A stretch of DNA of 64,000 nt from Clostridia bacterium (GCA_017410065.1 JAFQRL010000022.1:1-64000), one strand, 5' to 3'. Counted from the first letter of the stretch, positions 43,570 to 52,238 are shown. The notes: generated by a model from the sequence alone, not told the origin. A program made the numbers and translations.

Positions 43570-45117
43570 TTAAAAGATTATCAGCCTGCTGACGCCGCCG
43601 AGGGATTCGGCGTCCCCCGCCGATGCCTGAGCCGCGATATCGTTATCGTGGGAGAGCTTTGCGACCTTGGTCTTGTATTTTTTCGCAACCGAGAAAAGGG
43701 TGTCCGTGTCGGTTGGATAATAAACGGTGATCCCTCCCCGCTCCGCTTCGATCGGCTCTGCCGTCTCGGAGGAGGTGAGCAGTTTTTTCGAAAGAGAAGC
43801 CGCCGAGGTAAGCTCTCCTGTCAGCTTATAATTGATCTTCACGGTGGAGGTATCCAAAAGAGCGGAGACCGCGTGAGCCTCAAGAGTCGCCGAAAGCTCC
43901 TCGCTCTCCGAAGCACCGTCCAAGGTGACGCGTTTCTCGATTGGAAGGGCAAACCGAAGACCCGTGTAGCTTATTTCGCCGTTTTCACCAATGACGGACG
44001 CCACTCCCACGCAACGAAGCTCGCCCGAAATTACAGCCTCTCCCGCCTCTCGGGAAACGTTCTCTACCTTAACTGTGGCTTTGAGATAGGGTATATCCCT
44101 GATCTTCTCTGCCGAGAGCTCCTCCGCCCGAAGCTCTGCGGTGCACCCCTCCGATACTTTAACAACACCGCCAAGAGTATTGTATTTATAATCACGGTAG
44201 GTGTTATTTACCTCGGCGCACGTCAGGTAGACGTCCTCCTTTGCAAGCACGGGTGTATTGTATTCAGCCACGCAGGAAAGCTCAACGATGGAAGACACCA
44301 CCACCTCGCATCCCGCCTCGTCCGCGTTGACGCTTGCCGTGACCGACCTGACCTCTGCGCGAGGAATAAGATGCATATCAGCCGAGACTCCGACAAAGGG
44401 TACCGGCTCATCAAATTCCACCGTTTTGCTTGCAAGGTAGAGGGGCGCTTCGTCTATCGAAAGCAAGGCATAAAGAATTATCTCGCCCTTTATGCTCACC
44501 CTGTCATCCTCGGCGTGCGCATCGTCAAGGAGCACCTCCGCGCCGCAATAGATCACGCGAGTCTCGTCCTCTATTACTCCGTCAAGCCTTTCGACCCTCT
44601 CTGCAAACTCCCGCTCTATGGGCTCGGATTCGGAAATATTCCTGATTTTTAAGACACCCTCCAGGGTCTGGGGCTCTGTCTCACCGACAAAGGTCGAGCC
44701 GCTAACCGAAATTTCATCCTCCGCAATGCACTTCACCGATGCACTGACCGTCGCACGGGCGGAAAAGCGCCTCGGTCCTGTGAGCCTTACGTTGTAGGAA
44801 GTGGCGGAAGGTGTCGCAAAAGCGGCGATTTTTCCTTGATCAGCACTCTTGTGCCGAAGGTCATAATCGGACGTGAAGCCAGCACTTGATAGCTTGTTTT
44901 CCGAATCAAGATAAACCACCTCGTATGCGACTATCCCCGAGAATTCGTCTCCGTTTTCATCAGAGAATTTTCCCGCCTGCTTTGCCTCGCAGGTCGTGAA
45001 TAGAACCTTGCGCACGTCACCGAGATAATCGGGGAGAGTGTAGTCCGCCTGGCTCTCCGTGCTTACGTCGGCTACTCGGCAGAGCTTTTTGAATTTGCCC
45101 TCGTTAATTATATCCAT
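43570..45117 (-). CDS. SPOCS (DUF3794)/LysM protein, probable spore coat or envelope factor
   Basis: The 515-residue protein starts at ATG 45117 after GAGGTG; the frame is open six codons further. It contains repeated SPOCS/DUF3794-type beta domains (QADYTLPDYLGDVRKVLFTT near the start, then two further copies at about 165-290 and 300-430) and a C-terminal LysM module (ITVYYPTDTDTLFSVAKKYKT). LysM binds peptidoglycan or chitin-like glycans. This architecture is typical of sporulating Clostridia and is usually linked to coat or cortex assembly in the mother cell. There is no signal peptide. A sigma-E-type promoter is expected but I could not place one with confidence. Confidence 0.85.
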   Translation of the reverse strand: MDIINEGKFKKLCRVADVSTESQADYTLPDYLGDVRKVLFTTCEAKQAGKFSDENGDEFSGIVAYEVVYLDSENKLSSAGFTSDYDLRHKSADQGKIAAFATPSATSYNVRLTGPRRFSARATVSASVKCIAEDEISVSGSTFVGETEPQTLEGVLKIRNISESEPIEREFAERVERLDGVIEDETRVIYCGAEVLLDDAHAEDDRVSIKGEIILYALLSIDEAPLYLASKTVEFDEPVPFVGVSADMHLIPRAEVRSVTASVNADEAGCEVVVSSIVELSCVAEYNTPVLAKEDVYLTCAEVNNTYRDYKYNTLGGVVKVSEGCTAELRAEELSAEKIRDIPYLKATVKVENVSREAGEAVISGELRCVGVASVIGENGEISYTGLRFALPIEKRVTLDGASESEELSATLEAHAVSALLDTSTVKINYKLTGELTSAASLSKKLLTSSETAEPIEAERGGITVYYPTDTDTLFSVAKKYKTKVAKLSHDNDIAAQASAGDAESLGGVSRLIIF

Positions 45118-45218
45118 AGTGTTCACCTCTTTCATTCATTTTGTTCAAGTTTATTCTTGATGGAAAGAATTTATGACAGTGCACACCTCAAAGAAAAGGA
45201 GCTTTTAATCAACAAATA

Positions 45219-45283
45219 AAAGAAGTGAATTCACAGCGCTTGGGATGCCATAACGCCAAAGCTTGGAATTCACTTCTGTTTTT
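45219..45283 (-). terminator. Terminator of the zinc-ribbon membrane protein gene
   Basis: AGAAGTGAATTC pairs with GAATTCACTTCT across a 37-base loop, with T-rich sequence on both strands, about 47 bp past the stop of the gene at 45330. It lies between that gene and the SPOCS-LysM gene on the same strand. Confidence 0.7.
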
Positions 45284-45329
45284 AATTTGCCAGAGATACG
45301 ATTTTTTATATGTTACCGCAAGTCCTCAT

Positions 45330-45947
45330 TTATTTTTTATACAATATGGTAAGTCCGCACGCGGCACATTCGGAAAGAGCCGCGCTTTTCCGAGAGGGGT
45401 TCTCGGTCGGGTTAAGGTAGCCGCAGCAGGGACAGGGCTGGTGCTTCGGCGTGCGACTGACTATCTGCGGATATTTTGCGCCCGATGGCTTATAAAGCAC
45501 GTCGCCGTCCTCATAAAGATCCATCAAGGCGGCACTGAGACCGCTTATTCTGTGGATCTCGCCGTCCTTATCCCGAAGATACACTATTCCGCGAATTGCC
45601 GACCTTTTTGTGGGAGAGGTGTTCGAATAGTTGTGGGGCAGATTAGCAAAGCGGCGCCTTATAGGCTTGCCGTCAATGCCCGCATAGTATTCGTGCTCCT
45701 TGATGTTCTCGCCTTCTATCTCCCGAGAGAACAAGACGGTTGGAGAATTTCTGCGAACAAGTCCGCCGACAAACGCCCAGGATATGAGAATAATTATTGC
45801 GGCGGGGACTACGAATTTATTCTCGGGAACGAATATTGCGGCTATAATGGCGCACACGTCGAGTGTGGCAATGAAGATAATGAGCCCGAGAAATTTTCTT
45901 CTTTTTGCTTCTATTCTTCTTTGGAGATCGTCAAGGTCGTATTTCAT
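45330..45947 (-). CDS. Membrane protein with C-terminal zinc-ribbon Cys motifs
   Basis: The 205-residue protein has a basic N-terminus (about 1-20), two transmembrane helices (about 20-40 and 45-62), a soluble region (about 70-165) and a C-terminal CPCCGY ... CAACG pair spaced like a zinc ribbon (171-200). I do not recognise the family. AAAAGGAG precedes the ATG. It is probably monocistronic. Confidence 0.65.
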   Translation of the reverse strand: MKYDLDDLQRRIEAKRRKFLGLIIFIATLDVCAIIAAIFVPENKFVVPAAIIILISWAFVGGLVRRNSPTVLFSREIEGENIKEHEYYAGIDGKPIRRRFANLPHNYSNTSPTKRSAIRGIVYLRDKDGEIHRISGLSAALMDLYEDGDVLYKPSGAKYPQIVSRTPKHQPCPCCGYLNPTENPSRKSAALSECAACGLTILYKK

Positions 45948-46023
45948 AACAGCTCCTTTTCTGATTACATAATTATATATTAAATTTATGATAGATTTGT
46001 GCTATTTTGCGATAGGATTTTAA

Positions 46024-46052
46024 TTGTTCTATGCCGCCCCGGGTGGTATAAT
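46024..46052 (+). promoter_or_regulatory. Promoter with overlapping palindrome, GH20-like gene
   Basis: TTGTTC (46024-46029) and TATAAT (46047-46052) are 17 bp apart. The spacer contains the imperfect palindrome CCGCCCCGGGTGG (46034-46046) immediately upstream of the -10 box, a candidate repressor site that could control the gene. Confidence 0.65.
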
Positions 46053-46084
46053 TAAAATAAAAAAACCGAAGGGATCAGCAGAAA

Positions 46085-47062
46085 ATGAGATTACATCACG
46101 AATTTATATGGTCAACACTTGTGCACTTTATGACTAATTGGTCATACGAGGAGGGCAATTACAGAGGCGGAAACCCCGAGAAGGTCTGGCAGACCGCTGG
46201 ATCCTCCGAGATGAGATTTGACAGAGAGCTTTGGAGAGAATATCTTCTTCTGCTCCGCGAGGCGGGAAACAACGCGATAATAGTTGACGTGGGAGACGCG
46301 CTGGTATACGAGAGCCATCCCGAGATCGCAGTTAAGGGAGCCTTCACCAAGGATGAGATGCGCCGAGAGATAGACCTTATGAACGAGCTTGGCTTTGAGG
46401 TAATACCGAAGCTGAACTTCTCCACCGCTCACGACGTGTGGATGAAGGACTATTCAAGAATGGTGTCAACACCGATCTATTACAAGGTGGTTGATGACAT
46501 TATCGGTGAGGTGTGCGAGCTCTTTGAGCCCAGGCTTTTCCATCTCGGGCTTGACGAGGAATTCTACGACTGCCAAAAATATTACGACTACGCCCTTGTG
46601 AGACAAAACGACCTTTGGTGGAACGACCTTTATTTCTACGTCGATTGCGTGGAAAAGAGAGGTGCGAGAGCTATGATGTGGTCCGACTATGCAAGAAGTC
46701 GCCCCGAGGAGTTTGTGAAAAGATGCCCGAAGTCTGTTGTGCAGAACGTGTGGTATTACTTCAATAAATACGGTGAGGATATCGAGGAGAAATTCCGCAT
46801 CCGAATAATGCCCATCAAGGCGTTGAACGAAGCAGGCTTCGACCAGATACCCACAGGCAGCATAGAATACGACTTTGACTCCCTGCAAAGGCTTGCTGAA
46901 TATTCCGCCGAGAATATCGACAAAAAGCATCTTCTCGGCTTTATGCAAACGACCTGGGCACCCGTGCTTCCCCATTGGAAATATATGCTTGATAAAGGAA
47001 ATGAGGCAACAAAAGAAGCCATCGCCGCTTACAATTCAAAGCTTGCTGAACTTAAAAAATAA
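46085..47062 (+). CDS. GH20-like TIM-barrel glycoside hydrolase
   Basis: The 325-residue protein resembles the catalytic barrel of family 20 hexosaminidases. LFHLGLDEEF (151-160) matches the H-x-G-x-D-E motif, where the Asp/Glu pair drives substrate-assisted cleavage of N-acetylhexosamines. It lacks the N-terminal GH20b domain and a signal peptide, and it is shorter than classical GH20 enzymes, so it acts inside the cell and the exact family is uncertain. The convergent AraC regulator downstream may control it. Confidence 0.7.
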   Translation: MRLHHEFIWSTLVHFMTNWSYEEGNYRGGNPEKVWQTAGSSEMRFDRELWREYLLLLREAGNNAIIVDVGDALVYESHPEIAVKGAFTKDEMRREIDLMNELGFEVIPKLNFSTAHDVWMKDYSRMVSTPIYYKVVDDIIGEVCELFEPRLFHLGLDEEFYDCQKYYDYALVRQNDLWWNDLYFYVDCVEKRGARAMMWSDYARSRPEEFVKRCPKSVVQNVWYYFNKYGEDIEEKFRIRIMPIKALNEAGFDQIPTGSIEYDFDSLQRLAEYSAENIDKKHLLGFMQTTWAPVLPHWKYMLDKGNEATKEAIAAYNSKLAELKK

Positions 47063-47093
47063 GGTTATTTGCAAACAGTAATTTACATTTTAG

Positions 47094-47993
47094 TTAGTTT
47101 TCGGGTTTATATTCGGAGCCAGCTTCTATATGAGCCTTTGTTCCGTTCAGCATTTTTCTATAAGAGAGGGGCGTTGTCCCCTTCATCTTCTTGAACGTTC
47201 TTGTGAAATATGATGCGCTGTTGTATCCGCATCTCATTGCTATGGCGGTTATGCTTTCGGCGGGATACTCTGTCATAAGTCTTTCAGCCCAGTTCATTTT
47301 CATTCGCGCGATAAGCTCGCCGAGAGAATAGCCGAGAGCCGACGTCACAAGTCGGGATAGATGGCTATAGCTCAAATGCATAGCCGCGGCAACGTCCGAG
47401 GGGGATATATCCTCGGAGACGTGCGATTCTATAAACAGCTCCGCCTCGGCAAGCCGCTCGGAGGTCCTTTCAGCTTGCGCACCGTCCTCAAGGTAGACCG
47501 AGCAGATCGCGCCGTGTATACCCAGGATAGCCGCACGGACCTTAAGCTCCCGATCGAAGCCCAAGGCGACGTACTCCTCCATTGCGGAAAGAAGGAGCGA
47601 CTTCAGCCCTTGTGCACCTGGCTCACCCGAGCGGAGGATGCGGTACCCCTTCCTATCCCTTTTGAAGATGGAAAGATACTTCATATTGAAAATTGAGATC
47701 TCGGGAGAATAGATAAGGCTTTCCGTGTAGCTGAACGTGTTGAACTCGCAAAAGCCCTCTCTTGAATCTGTGCCGTGTAGAGTGCCCGAGGGTAGAATAG
47801 CTATATCGCCCTCGTAAATGTACTCCCAATTTTTCTGAATGGAAATTCTTAATCTTCCCTGCTTCACAAGTATTATTTCGAAGGCATCGTGCCAATGAAT
47901 TTTGCTGTAAAAGCGGAGGTCTCCCGCTTGCCTTGAAAAAGCAAAATCAGGCTGATGCTTTTCGCCAAATCTTAAGGGAATTGTAGTTTTCAT
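47094..47993 (-). CDS. AraC-family transcriptional regulator
   Basis: The 299-residue protein has an N-terminal cupin-like domain (about 20-100; IHWHDAFEIILVKQGRLRIS, IAILPSGTLHG) and a C-terminal two-HTH AraC domain (about 185-285; ISPSDVAAAMHLSYSHLSRLV and ESITAIAMRCGYNSASYFTRTFKKMKGTTPLSYR). It is similar in layout to the sugar-locus regulator at 22.3 kb. It is convergent with the GH20-like gene, so a carbohydrate role is likely; the target promoter is unknown. Confidence 0.88.
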   Translation of the reverse strand: MKTTIPLRFGEKHQPDFAFSRQAGDLRFYSKIHWHDAFEIILVKQGRLRISIQKNWEYIYEGDIAILPSGTLHGTDSREGFCEFNTFSYTESLIYSPEISIFNMKYLSIFKRDRKGYRILRSGEPGAQGLKSLLLSAMEEYVALGFDRELKVRAAILGIHGAICSVYLEDGAQAERTSERLAEAELFIESHVSEDISPSDVAAAMHLSYSHLSRLVTSALGYSLGELIARMKMNWAERLMTEYPAESITAIAMRCGYNSASYFTRTFKKMKGTTPLSYRKMLNGTKAHIEAGSEYKPEN

Positions 47994-48042
47994 ATTTATG
48001 TCCTTTTGGTTGTGCCTTATGGATCGAGCGGTCTATAATACT

Positions 48043-48071
48043 ATTCTATCATAAATAAATAGGATTGTCCA
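48043..48071 (-). promoter_or_regulatory. Promoter of the AraC regulator
   Basis: On the minus strand TGGACA (48066-48071) and TAGAAT (48043-48048) are 17 bp apart. The rest of the 317-bp gap up to 48310 holds only the Lrp promoter at 48249-48277 and A/T-rich sequence without a gene. Confidence 0.65.
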
Positions 48072-48248
48072 GTAATTTTGATAATTTCTGTTTAATATAT
48101 CAGCTTTATCAGGAAGGCTGTGCGTAGCACCGATGCTCGGTATTTACGCGCGGTCTTTCTTTTTAGCGGATTTTTTCGGAGAGAGCCGAGCAAAACTTAA
48201 TGCTTTTGGGGGAAATAGTATAATTCGGAGCATATTTTTTCTAAATAC

Positions 48249-48277
48249 TTGTAATTTGAATTGAAAAGCTGTAAAAT
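48249..48277 (+). promoter_or_regulatory. Promoter of the Lrp/M20/aminotransferase operon
   Basis: TTGTAA (48249-48254) and TAAAAT (48272-48277, preceded by TG) are 17 bp apart, with a leader of about 28 nt ending in the GGAGGA site before ATG 48311. Lrp-type regulators usually control their own promoters. Confidence 0.65.
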
Positions 48278-48310
48278 AAATTAAGGACTGCTCTTTTGTT
48301 TGGAGGATAT

Positions 48311-48778
48311 ATGGACGTTATTGATAAAAAGATACTCTCCCTGCTTTCGGTCGATGCGGATATTTCCGCAACCAGAATCGGCGAGGAGGTCAGGCTCTCA
48401 ATTCCCGCGGTCAACAAGCGGCTTGCCAGGCTCAAGGCTGACGGAATAATCAAGAGGCACACCGTTATCACGGACGGTCGCGCGGTTGGAAAATCGGTGA
48501 TGGCGTTTATATTGATCGTAGTGAGGTACGGCGACAACATATCCACCTTCCTTGAATATATGGAAAGCGACCCCGACGTGCTTGAATGTTACGCGGTGGC
48601 AGGCGAATACGACTACCTTATCAAGGTGGCGGCGAGGGACGTTGAGTCCTTAGAGCAAAAGCTTTTATACATAAAGAGCCGCAAGGGTGTGGTAAAAAGC
48701 TACACTATGCTTTCGCTTCAGGAGCATAAATTTGCTCCAACGGTGCTCCCCGACACCGACGAAAATGACCGCGCTTGA
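48311..48778 (+). CDS. Lrp/AsnC-family transcriptional regulator
   Basis: The 155-residue protein starts at ATG 48311 behind GGAGGATAT; a TTG 15 bp earlier lies in front of this site and is rejected. It has an N-terminal helix-turn-helix (DKKILSLLSVDADISATRIGEEVRLSIPAVNKRLARL) and a C-terminal RAM effector domain (LECYAVAGEYDYLIKVAARD) that binds amino acids. Its stop is close to the next gene, so it probably senses an amino acid handled by the downstream amidohydrolase and aminotransferase. Confidence 0.88.
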   Translation: MDVIDKKILSLLSVDADISATRIGEEVRLSIPAVNKRLARLKADGIIKRHTVITDGRAVGKSVMAFILIVVRYGDNISTFLEYMESDPDVLECYAVAGEYDYLIKVAARDVESLEQKLLYIKSRKGVVKSYTMLSLQEHKFAPTVLPDTDENDRA

Positions 48779-48791
48779 GAGGAGCTGGACT

Positions 48792-49943
48792 ATGGAAAAC
48801 TCTGTTTTGGATAAGCTTTACGAATACGCCGTTGGAATACGGCGAACACTACATCAATATCCCGAGCTTGGCTTCGAGCTTGAAAACACGGTGAAGCTCG
48901 TTTCCCGCGAGCTTTCCTCTCTCGGGATCGAATATACCTATAAATACGGCAAAGGCAGCGTTGCTTGCGAGCTCGGCAAGGGAAAGCGGCTGATAGCACT
49001 CCGAGCCGATATGGATGCCCTGCCCATTGAGGAAAAAACGGGACTTCCTTACAGCTCGCGGATAAAGGGCAAAATGCACGCCTGCGGTCACGATGCGCAC
49101 ACGGCGGTGCTGCTTGCGGTCGCAAGGTATCTTAAGGAGAACGAGGAGCGGCTTAAATGCAGAGTGCGACTCATTTTTCAGCCCAGCGAGGAATGCGCCG
49201 AGAGCGGCGCAAAAATGATGGTGGAGAACGGCGTTTGCGAGGGTGTCAGCGAGATACTTGCCGCTCATTGCGAAAACGTGCTTGATGCAGGTGCCATCGG
49301 CATCCGCCGAGGCGACTATATGGCGGCTTGTATTCCCGCCACGGTCCGATTTATCGGCAGGTCGGCTCACGCGGCGCTACCCGAATTCGGCGTTGACGCC
49401 ATCGGTATGGCAAACGAGGCTTACCTCAAAATGAAGGAGGCGGTTCGCGAGGAGTCGCGGGGCGAGAGGTATATATGGTCGGTCGGCAGTTTCCACGGCG
49501 GCACGGCGCATAATATCATTGCCGAGCTTTGCGAGATGGATATTTCCTTCCGCTTCTACGATCTGAATTTTGCCGAAAGAGTTGAAAAAAGAGTGCGCGA
49601 GATCTGCTCCGAGGTAGCGAAAAAATTCGGCGGCAGAGCCGAAATACTTTGGAATTTGAGCAGTATGGCAGTACGTAACGACGAAGCTCTCACCGACCGC
49701 TTTGCCGAGGTGGCTCGGGACGCAGGGCTTGAAACCGTGGAAATGCCGCAGAAAATGTCGTCGGAGGACTTCGGCTGGTACCTTGAGCAGGTGCCTGGGG
49801 TCTTATTCAGATTCGGAACGAGGAACGAGGCTCTCGGTTGCGCGGCGGTTGCTCACAGAGGCGATTTTTGCATTGACGAGAGCGGTATGCGGTCGGCAAT
49901 AAAAGCCTTTTGCGCATATATCACAGGCTGTGAAGGAGAATAA
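48792..49943 (+). CDS. M20-family amidohydrolase
   Basis: The 383-residue enzyme starts at ATG 48792 (GAGGAG 10 bp upstream). Metal residues are visible in ACGHDAHTAVLL and FQPSEECAESGAKMM, and the lid domain covers about 185-295. The family includes N-acyl-amino-acid hydrolases, hippurate hydrolase, IAA-amino-acid hydrolases and N-acetyl-diaminopimelate deacetylase. The adjacent aminotransferase and Lrp gene support an amino-acid N-acyl substrate. A link to the acetylase branch of lysine biosynthesis (deacetylase plus aminotransferase) is possible but not shown. Confidence 0.85.
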   Translation: MENSVLDKLYEYAVGIRRTLHQYPELGFELENTVKLVSRELSSLGIEYTYKYGKGSVACELGKGKRLIALRADMDALPIEEKTGLPYSSRIKGKMHACGHDAHTAVLLAVARYLKENEERLKCRVRLIFQPSEECAESGAKMMVENGVCEGVSEILAAHCENVLDAGAIGIRRGDYMAACIPATVRFIGRSAHAALPEFGVDAIGMANEAYLKMKEAVREESRGERYIWSVGSFHGGTAHNIIAELCEMDISFRFYDLNFAERVEKRVREICSEVAKKFGGRAEILWNLSSMAVRNDEALTDRFAEVARDAGLETVEMPQKMSSEDFGWYLEQVPGVLFRFGTRNEALGCAAVAHRGDFCIDESGMRSAIKAFCAYITGCEGE

Positions 49944-49945
49944 AA

Positions 49946-51115
49946 ATGGAAAGCAGAAATTATTTAAGCTATGCGGCAAATAACGCACTTCCCTCGGGTG
50001 TGCGCCGTATGTTTGAGCTTGCAAAAAAATACGACGACTCAATAAATCTCACCCTCGGCGAGCCCGGCTTCAAAACTCCCGCGCATATTATCGAGGCAGG
50101 CATACAGGGTCTTCGCGACGGCAAGACCAAGTACACTCCCAATGCGGGCATCCGTGAGCTGCGAGAGGCTATCGCAAGAAAGCTTCTCCGCGAAAACGGC
50201 ATTAAGTGCGACCCCGAGAAAAACCTTATCGTAACCGCAGGCGCGACCCAGGCGTTGATGCTTGCTATGGTAACGCTTGTGAACCCTGGGGACGAGGTAA
50301 TTATCCAAGGACCCAACTGGCCCGATTACAGAGGGCAGATAGATATGGTAAACGCAAAGACGGTTTACGCCAAGGTTGACGAGAGCTGTGATTTCAAGAT
50401 GACGGCGGATATTATCGAGCCGCTTATCACCGATAAGACCAAGCTCATTATCATCAATTCCCCATCGAATCCCACAGGCGGCGTGCTTGATTACGAGGAT
50501 CTTCTCGGCATTGCAGAGCTTGTAAAAAAATATAAGCTTTTCGTTATTTCCGACGAGCCCTACGAGCGACTTGTTTACGACGGCTTTGAGCAAAGAAGCC
50601 TCGCCTCTATCGAGGGGCTTGAGGACTACGTCCTCACCATCAATTCCTTGTCCAAAACCTTCGCTATGACAGGCTTCCGCGTGGGCTATATCTGCGCTAA
50701 CGAAAAAATCACCGAAAACCTTATCAAGCTCCACGAAAATATGATCGCATCTGTCCCCGAGCCTATGCAGCTTGCGGCAGTGGAGGCGCTTGATAACGCA
50801 GAGGCGGACGTTCAGGAAATGGTGGAATATTACGACAGAAACCGCCGCCTTATCGTAGAAGGACTCAACCGCATCAAGGGCTTCACCTGCCATAACCCCA
50901 AGGGCGCGTTTTACGTATTCCCAAACATCAAGGGCTTCGGTATGTACTCCCGAGAGTGCGCCGAATACATACTTGAAAAAACCCACGTCGTCACCTCCCC
51001 GGGCGACGCCTTCGGTCCCGACGGCGAAGGCTACATCCGCATCTGCTACGCATCAAAATACGAGCAGATCAAGGAAGCCCTCGACCGAATGGAACGCGCC
51101 TTCGGCACGAAATAA
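49946..51115 (+). CDS. Class I/II PLP-dependent aminotransferase
   Basis: The 389-residue fold type I enzyme has PLP-binding Lys237 in NSLSKTFAMTGFRVGY, the Asn/Pro motif NSPSNPTGG and SDEPYERLVY. It resembles the aspartate/aromatic and PatA-type aminotransferases. It is separated from the M20 gene by 2 bp, so the product is made with it. The amino donor and acceptor cannot be fixed; N-acetyl-diaminopimelate or a branched or aromatic amino acid are candidates. Confidence 0.88.
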   Translation: MESRNYLSYAANNALPSGVRRMFELAKKYDDSINLTLGEPGFKTPAHIIEAGIQGLRDGKTKYTPNAGIRELREAIARKLLRENGIKCDPEKNLIVTAGATQALMLAMVTLVNPGDEVIIQGPNWPDYRGQIDMVNAKTVYAKVDESCDFKMTADIIEPLITDKTKLIIINSPSNPTGGVLDYEDLLGIAELVKKYKLFVISDEPYERLVYDGFEQRSLASIEGLEDYVLTINSLSKTFAMTGFRVGYICANEKITENLIKLHENMIASVPEPMQLAAVEALDNAEADVQEMVEYYDRNRRLIVEGLNRIKGFTCHNPKGAFYVFPNIKGFGMYSRECAEYILEKTHVVTSPGDAFGPDGEGYIRICYASKYEQIKEALDRMERAFGTK

Positions 51116-51151
51116 CCACTAAATGCAAACAATTATAGTCATAACAAGGCT

Positions 51152-51190
51152 AAAACGGCTACCCGAGCACTTAACTTGGGTAGCCGTTTT
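51152..51190 (+). repeat. 39-bp hairpin repeat, left copy
   Basis: The stem AAAACGGCTACCC pairs with GGGTAGCCGTTTT around a 13-base loop, followed by T-rich sequence, so it works as the terminator of the aminotransferase operon. The whole 39 bp is the exact reverse complement of the copy at 52334-52372, on the other side of the Fic-fold gene. Confidence 0.85.
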
Positions 51191-51245
51191 TTATCTCATA
51201 TCATCAAGGCTTTGCCGCGCATCAAATCGAAATGTTTGATTTTTC

Positions 51246-51296
51246 TTGACTTTTAGGGAACAATATGCTATAATATCTTTAATAACGTTCCCTAAA
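51246..51296 (+). promoter_or_regulatory. Promoter and operator of the Fic-fold gene
   Basis: TTGACT (51246-51251) and TATAAT (51269-51274, with TGC before it) are 17 bp apart. Perfect 10-bp inverted arms TTTAGGGAAC (51252-51261) and GTTCCCTAAA (51287-51296) flank the -10 box and end just before the GGAG ribosome binding site. This arrangement is typical of an autoregulated operator. Confidence 0.75.
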
Positions 51297-51305
51297 GGAG
51301 AAATA

Positions 51306-51497
51306 ATGAATACTATCAAAATAAATGTATTACTTCGCCAAAAGGCAGATTTAACCGCAAGGCTTAATCTTTTGCCATACGAAGGCACCATTGAAATAAA
51401 AGAAAACAAAAGCGGTAAGTATCTATATATGAGGCGCCGCGAAGCGGGAAAGATAAAAAGCACGTACGTTGGCATTTTCAACGACGATCTTTATGCG
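51306..51497 (+). other. N-terminal module of the Fic-fold protein
   Basis: The first about 64 residues form a separate basic module (TIEIKENKSGKYLYMRRREA then GKIKSTYVGIF) with a beta pattern resembling small DUF6788-like domains, ahead of a charged helical linker. The similarity is by eye, so confidence is low. Nucleic-acid contact is conceivable from its Lys/Arg content. Confidence 0.35.
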
Positions 51498-52238
51498 GCA
51501 CTTCTCCGATATTCAAAGGAGGCGAGAGAGCTTCGACGTTTGCTGCGCAAGACCGAAAAAGAGCTGGCACTTCTTGGATATGAGGACGGAGAGCTTTCGA
51601 GGGAGGTGCTTTTAAACCTAGATTTTGCCAGAGCAAATATGAAGTCGAATATATATGAGCAAGCGGTGCTTGAAGGTGTGGCTACGACCTTTCCTCAAAC
51701 GGAAACTATTATAGACGGTGGTATTATAAACGGTGTCAGCGCACGTGACGTTCAAAAGATCCTCAACCTCAAGCACGCTTGGGAATTTATTCTTGACAAG
51801 GACGTTTTGCGTTCAAAATCGGATTTCTACGTTTTGTCTCATATAGCAAGACTTGTCAACGAAGGCTTTTATTCCGAGGGCGGTAATCTTCGTGCGGTTC
51901 CCGTTAAGATCGGAGGTTCAAGCTACGTCCCGCCCTTGCCGATCGAAGCAGACGTTAAGGAGGATATCGAAAGCATCACACGCTCGGGTGAGAGCGCCGA
52001 AGATATTGCCATTTCAATATGCCTTTACTGTATGAAAAGCCAGCTTTTCAACGATGGCAACAAGCGCGCCGCGGTAATTTTCTCAAACCATTTTTTAATT
52101 TCACACGGCGGTGGACTTCTCGTTATTCCCGAGCACCGTGTTCCCGATTTTAAAAATTTGCTTGTCCGCTATTATGAGGGGCGTGACAACGGCGAAATTC
52201 AAGAGTTCCTAAAGAAAGAGTGCATAAGAAAGATGTAA
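51306..52238 (+). CDS. Fic-fold protein with altered active-site motif
   Basis: The 310-residue protein starts at ATG 51306 after GGAG; a TTG 20 codons upstream falls in the -35 box. Residues about 115-300 form a Fic domain. The usual HPFxxGNxR catalytic loop reads QLFNDGNKR (246-254), so the histidine that activates the substrate hydroxyl is Gln and the Pro is Leu, while the anion-binding DGNKR is kept. An N-terminal helix (TTFPQTETII) sits where inhibitory helices occur, but its motif is not canonical. AMPylation may be lost, and regulation, scaffolding or another nucleotide-transfer role may replace it. The gene is flanked by 39-bp inverted repeats and has an operator-like promoter. Confidence 0.8.
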   Translation: MNTIKINVLLRQKADLTARLNLLPYEGTIEIKENKSGKYLYMRRREAGKIKSTYVGIFNDDLYAALLRYSKEARELRRLLRKTEKELALLGYEDGELSREVLLNLDFARANMKSNIYEQAVLEGVATTFPQTETIIDGGIINGVSARDVQKILNLKHAWEFILDKDVLRSKSDFYVLSHIARLVNEGFYSEGGNLRAVPVKIGGSSYVPPLPIEADVKEDIESITRSGESAEDIAISICLYCMKSQLFNDGNKRAAVIFSNHFLISHGGGLLVIPEHRVPDFKNLLVRYYEGRDNGEIQEFLKKECIRKM

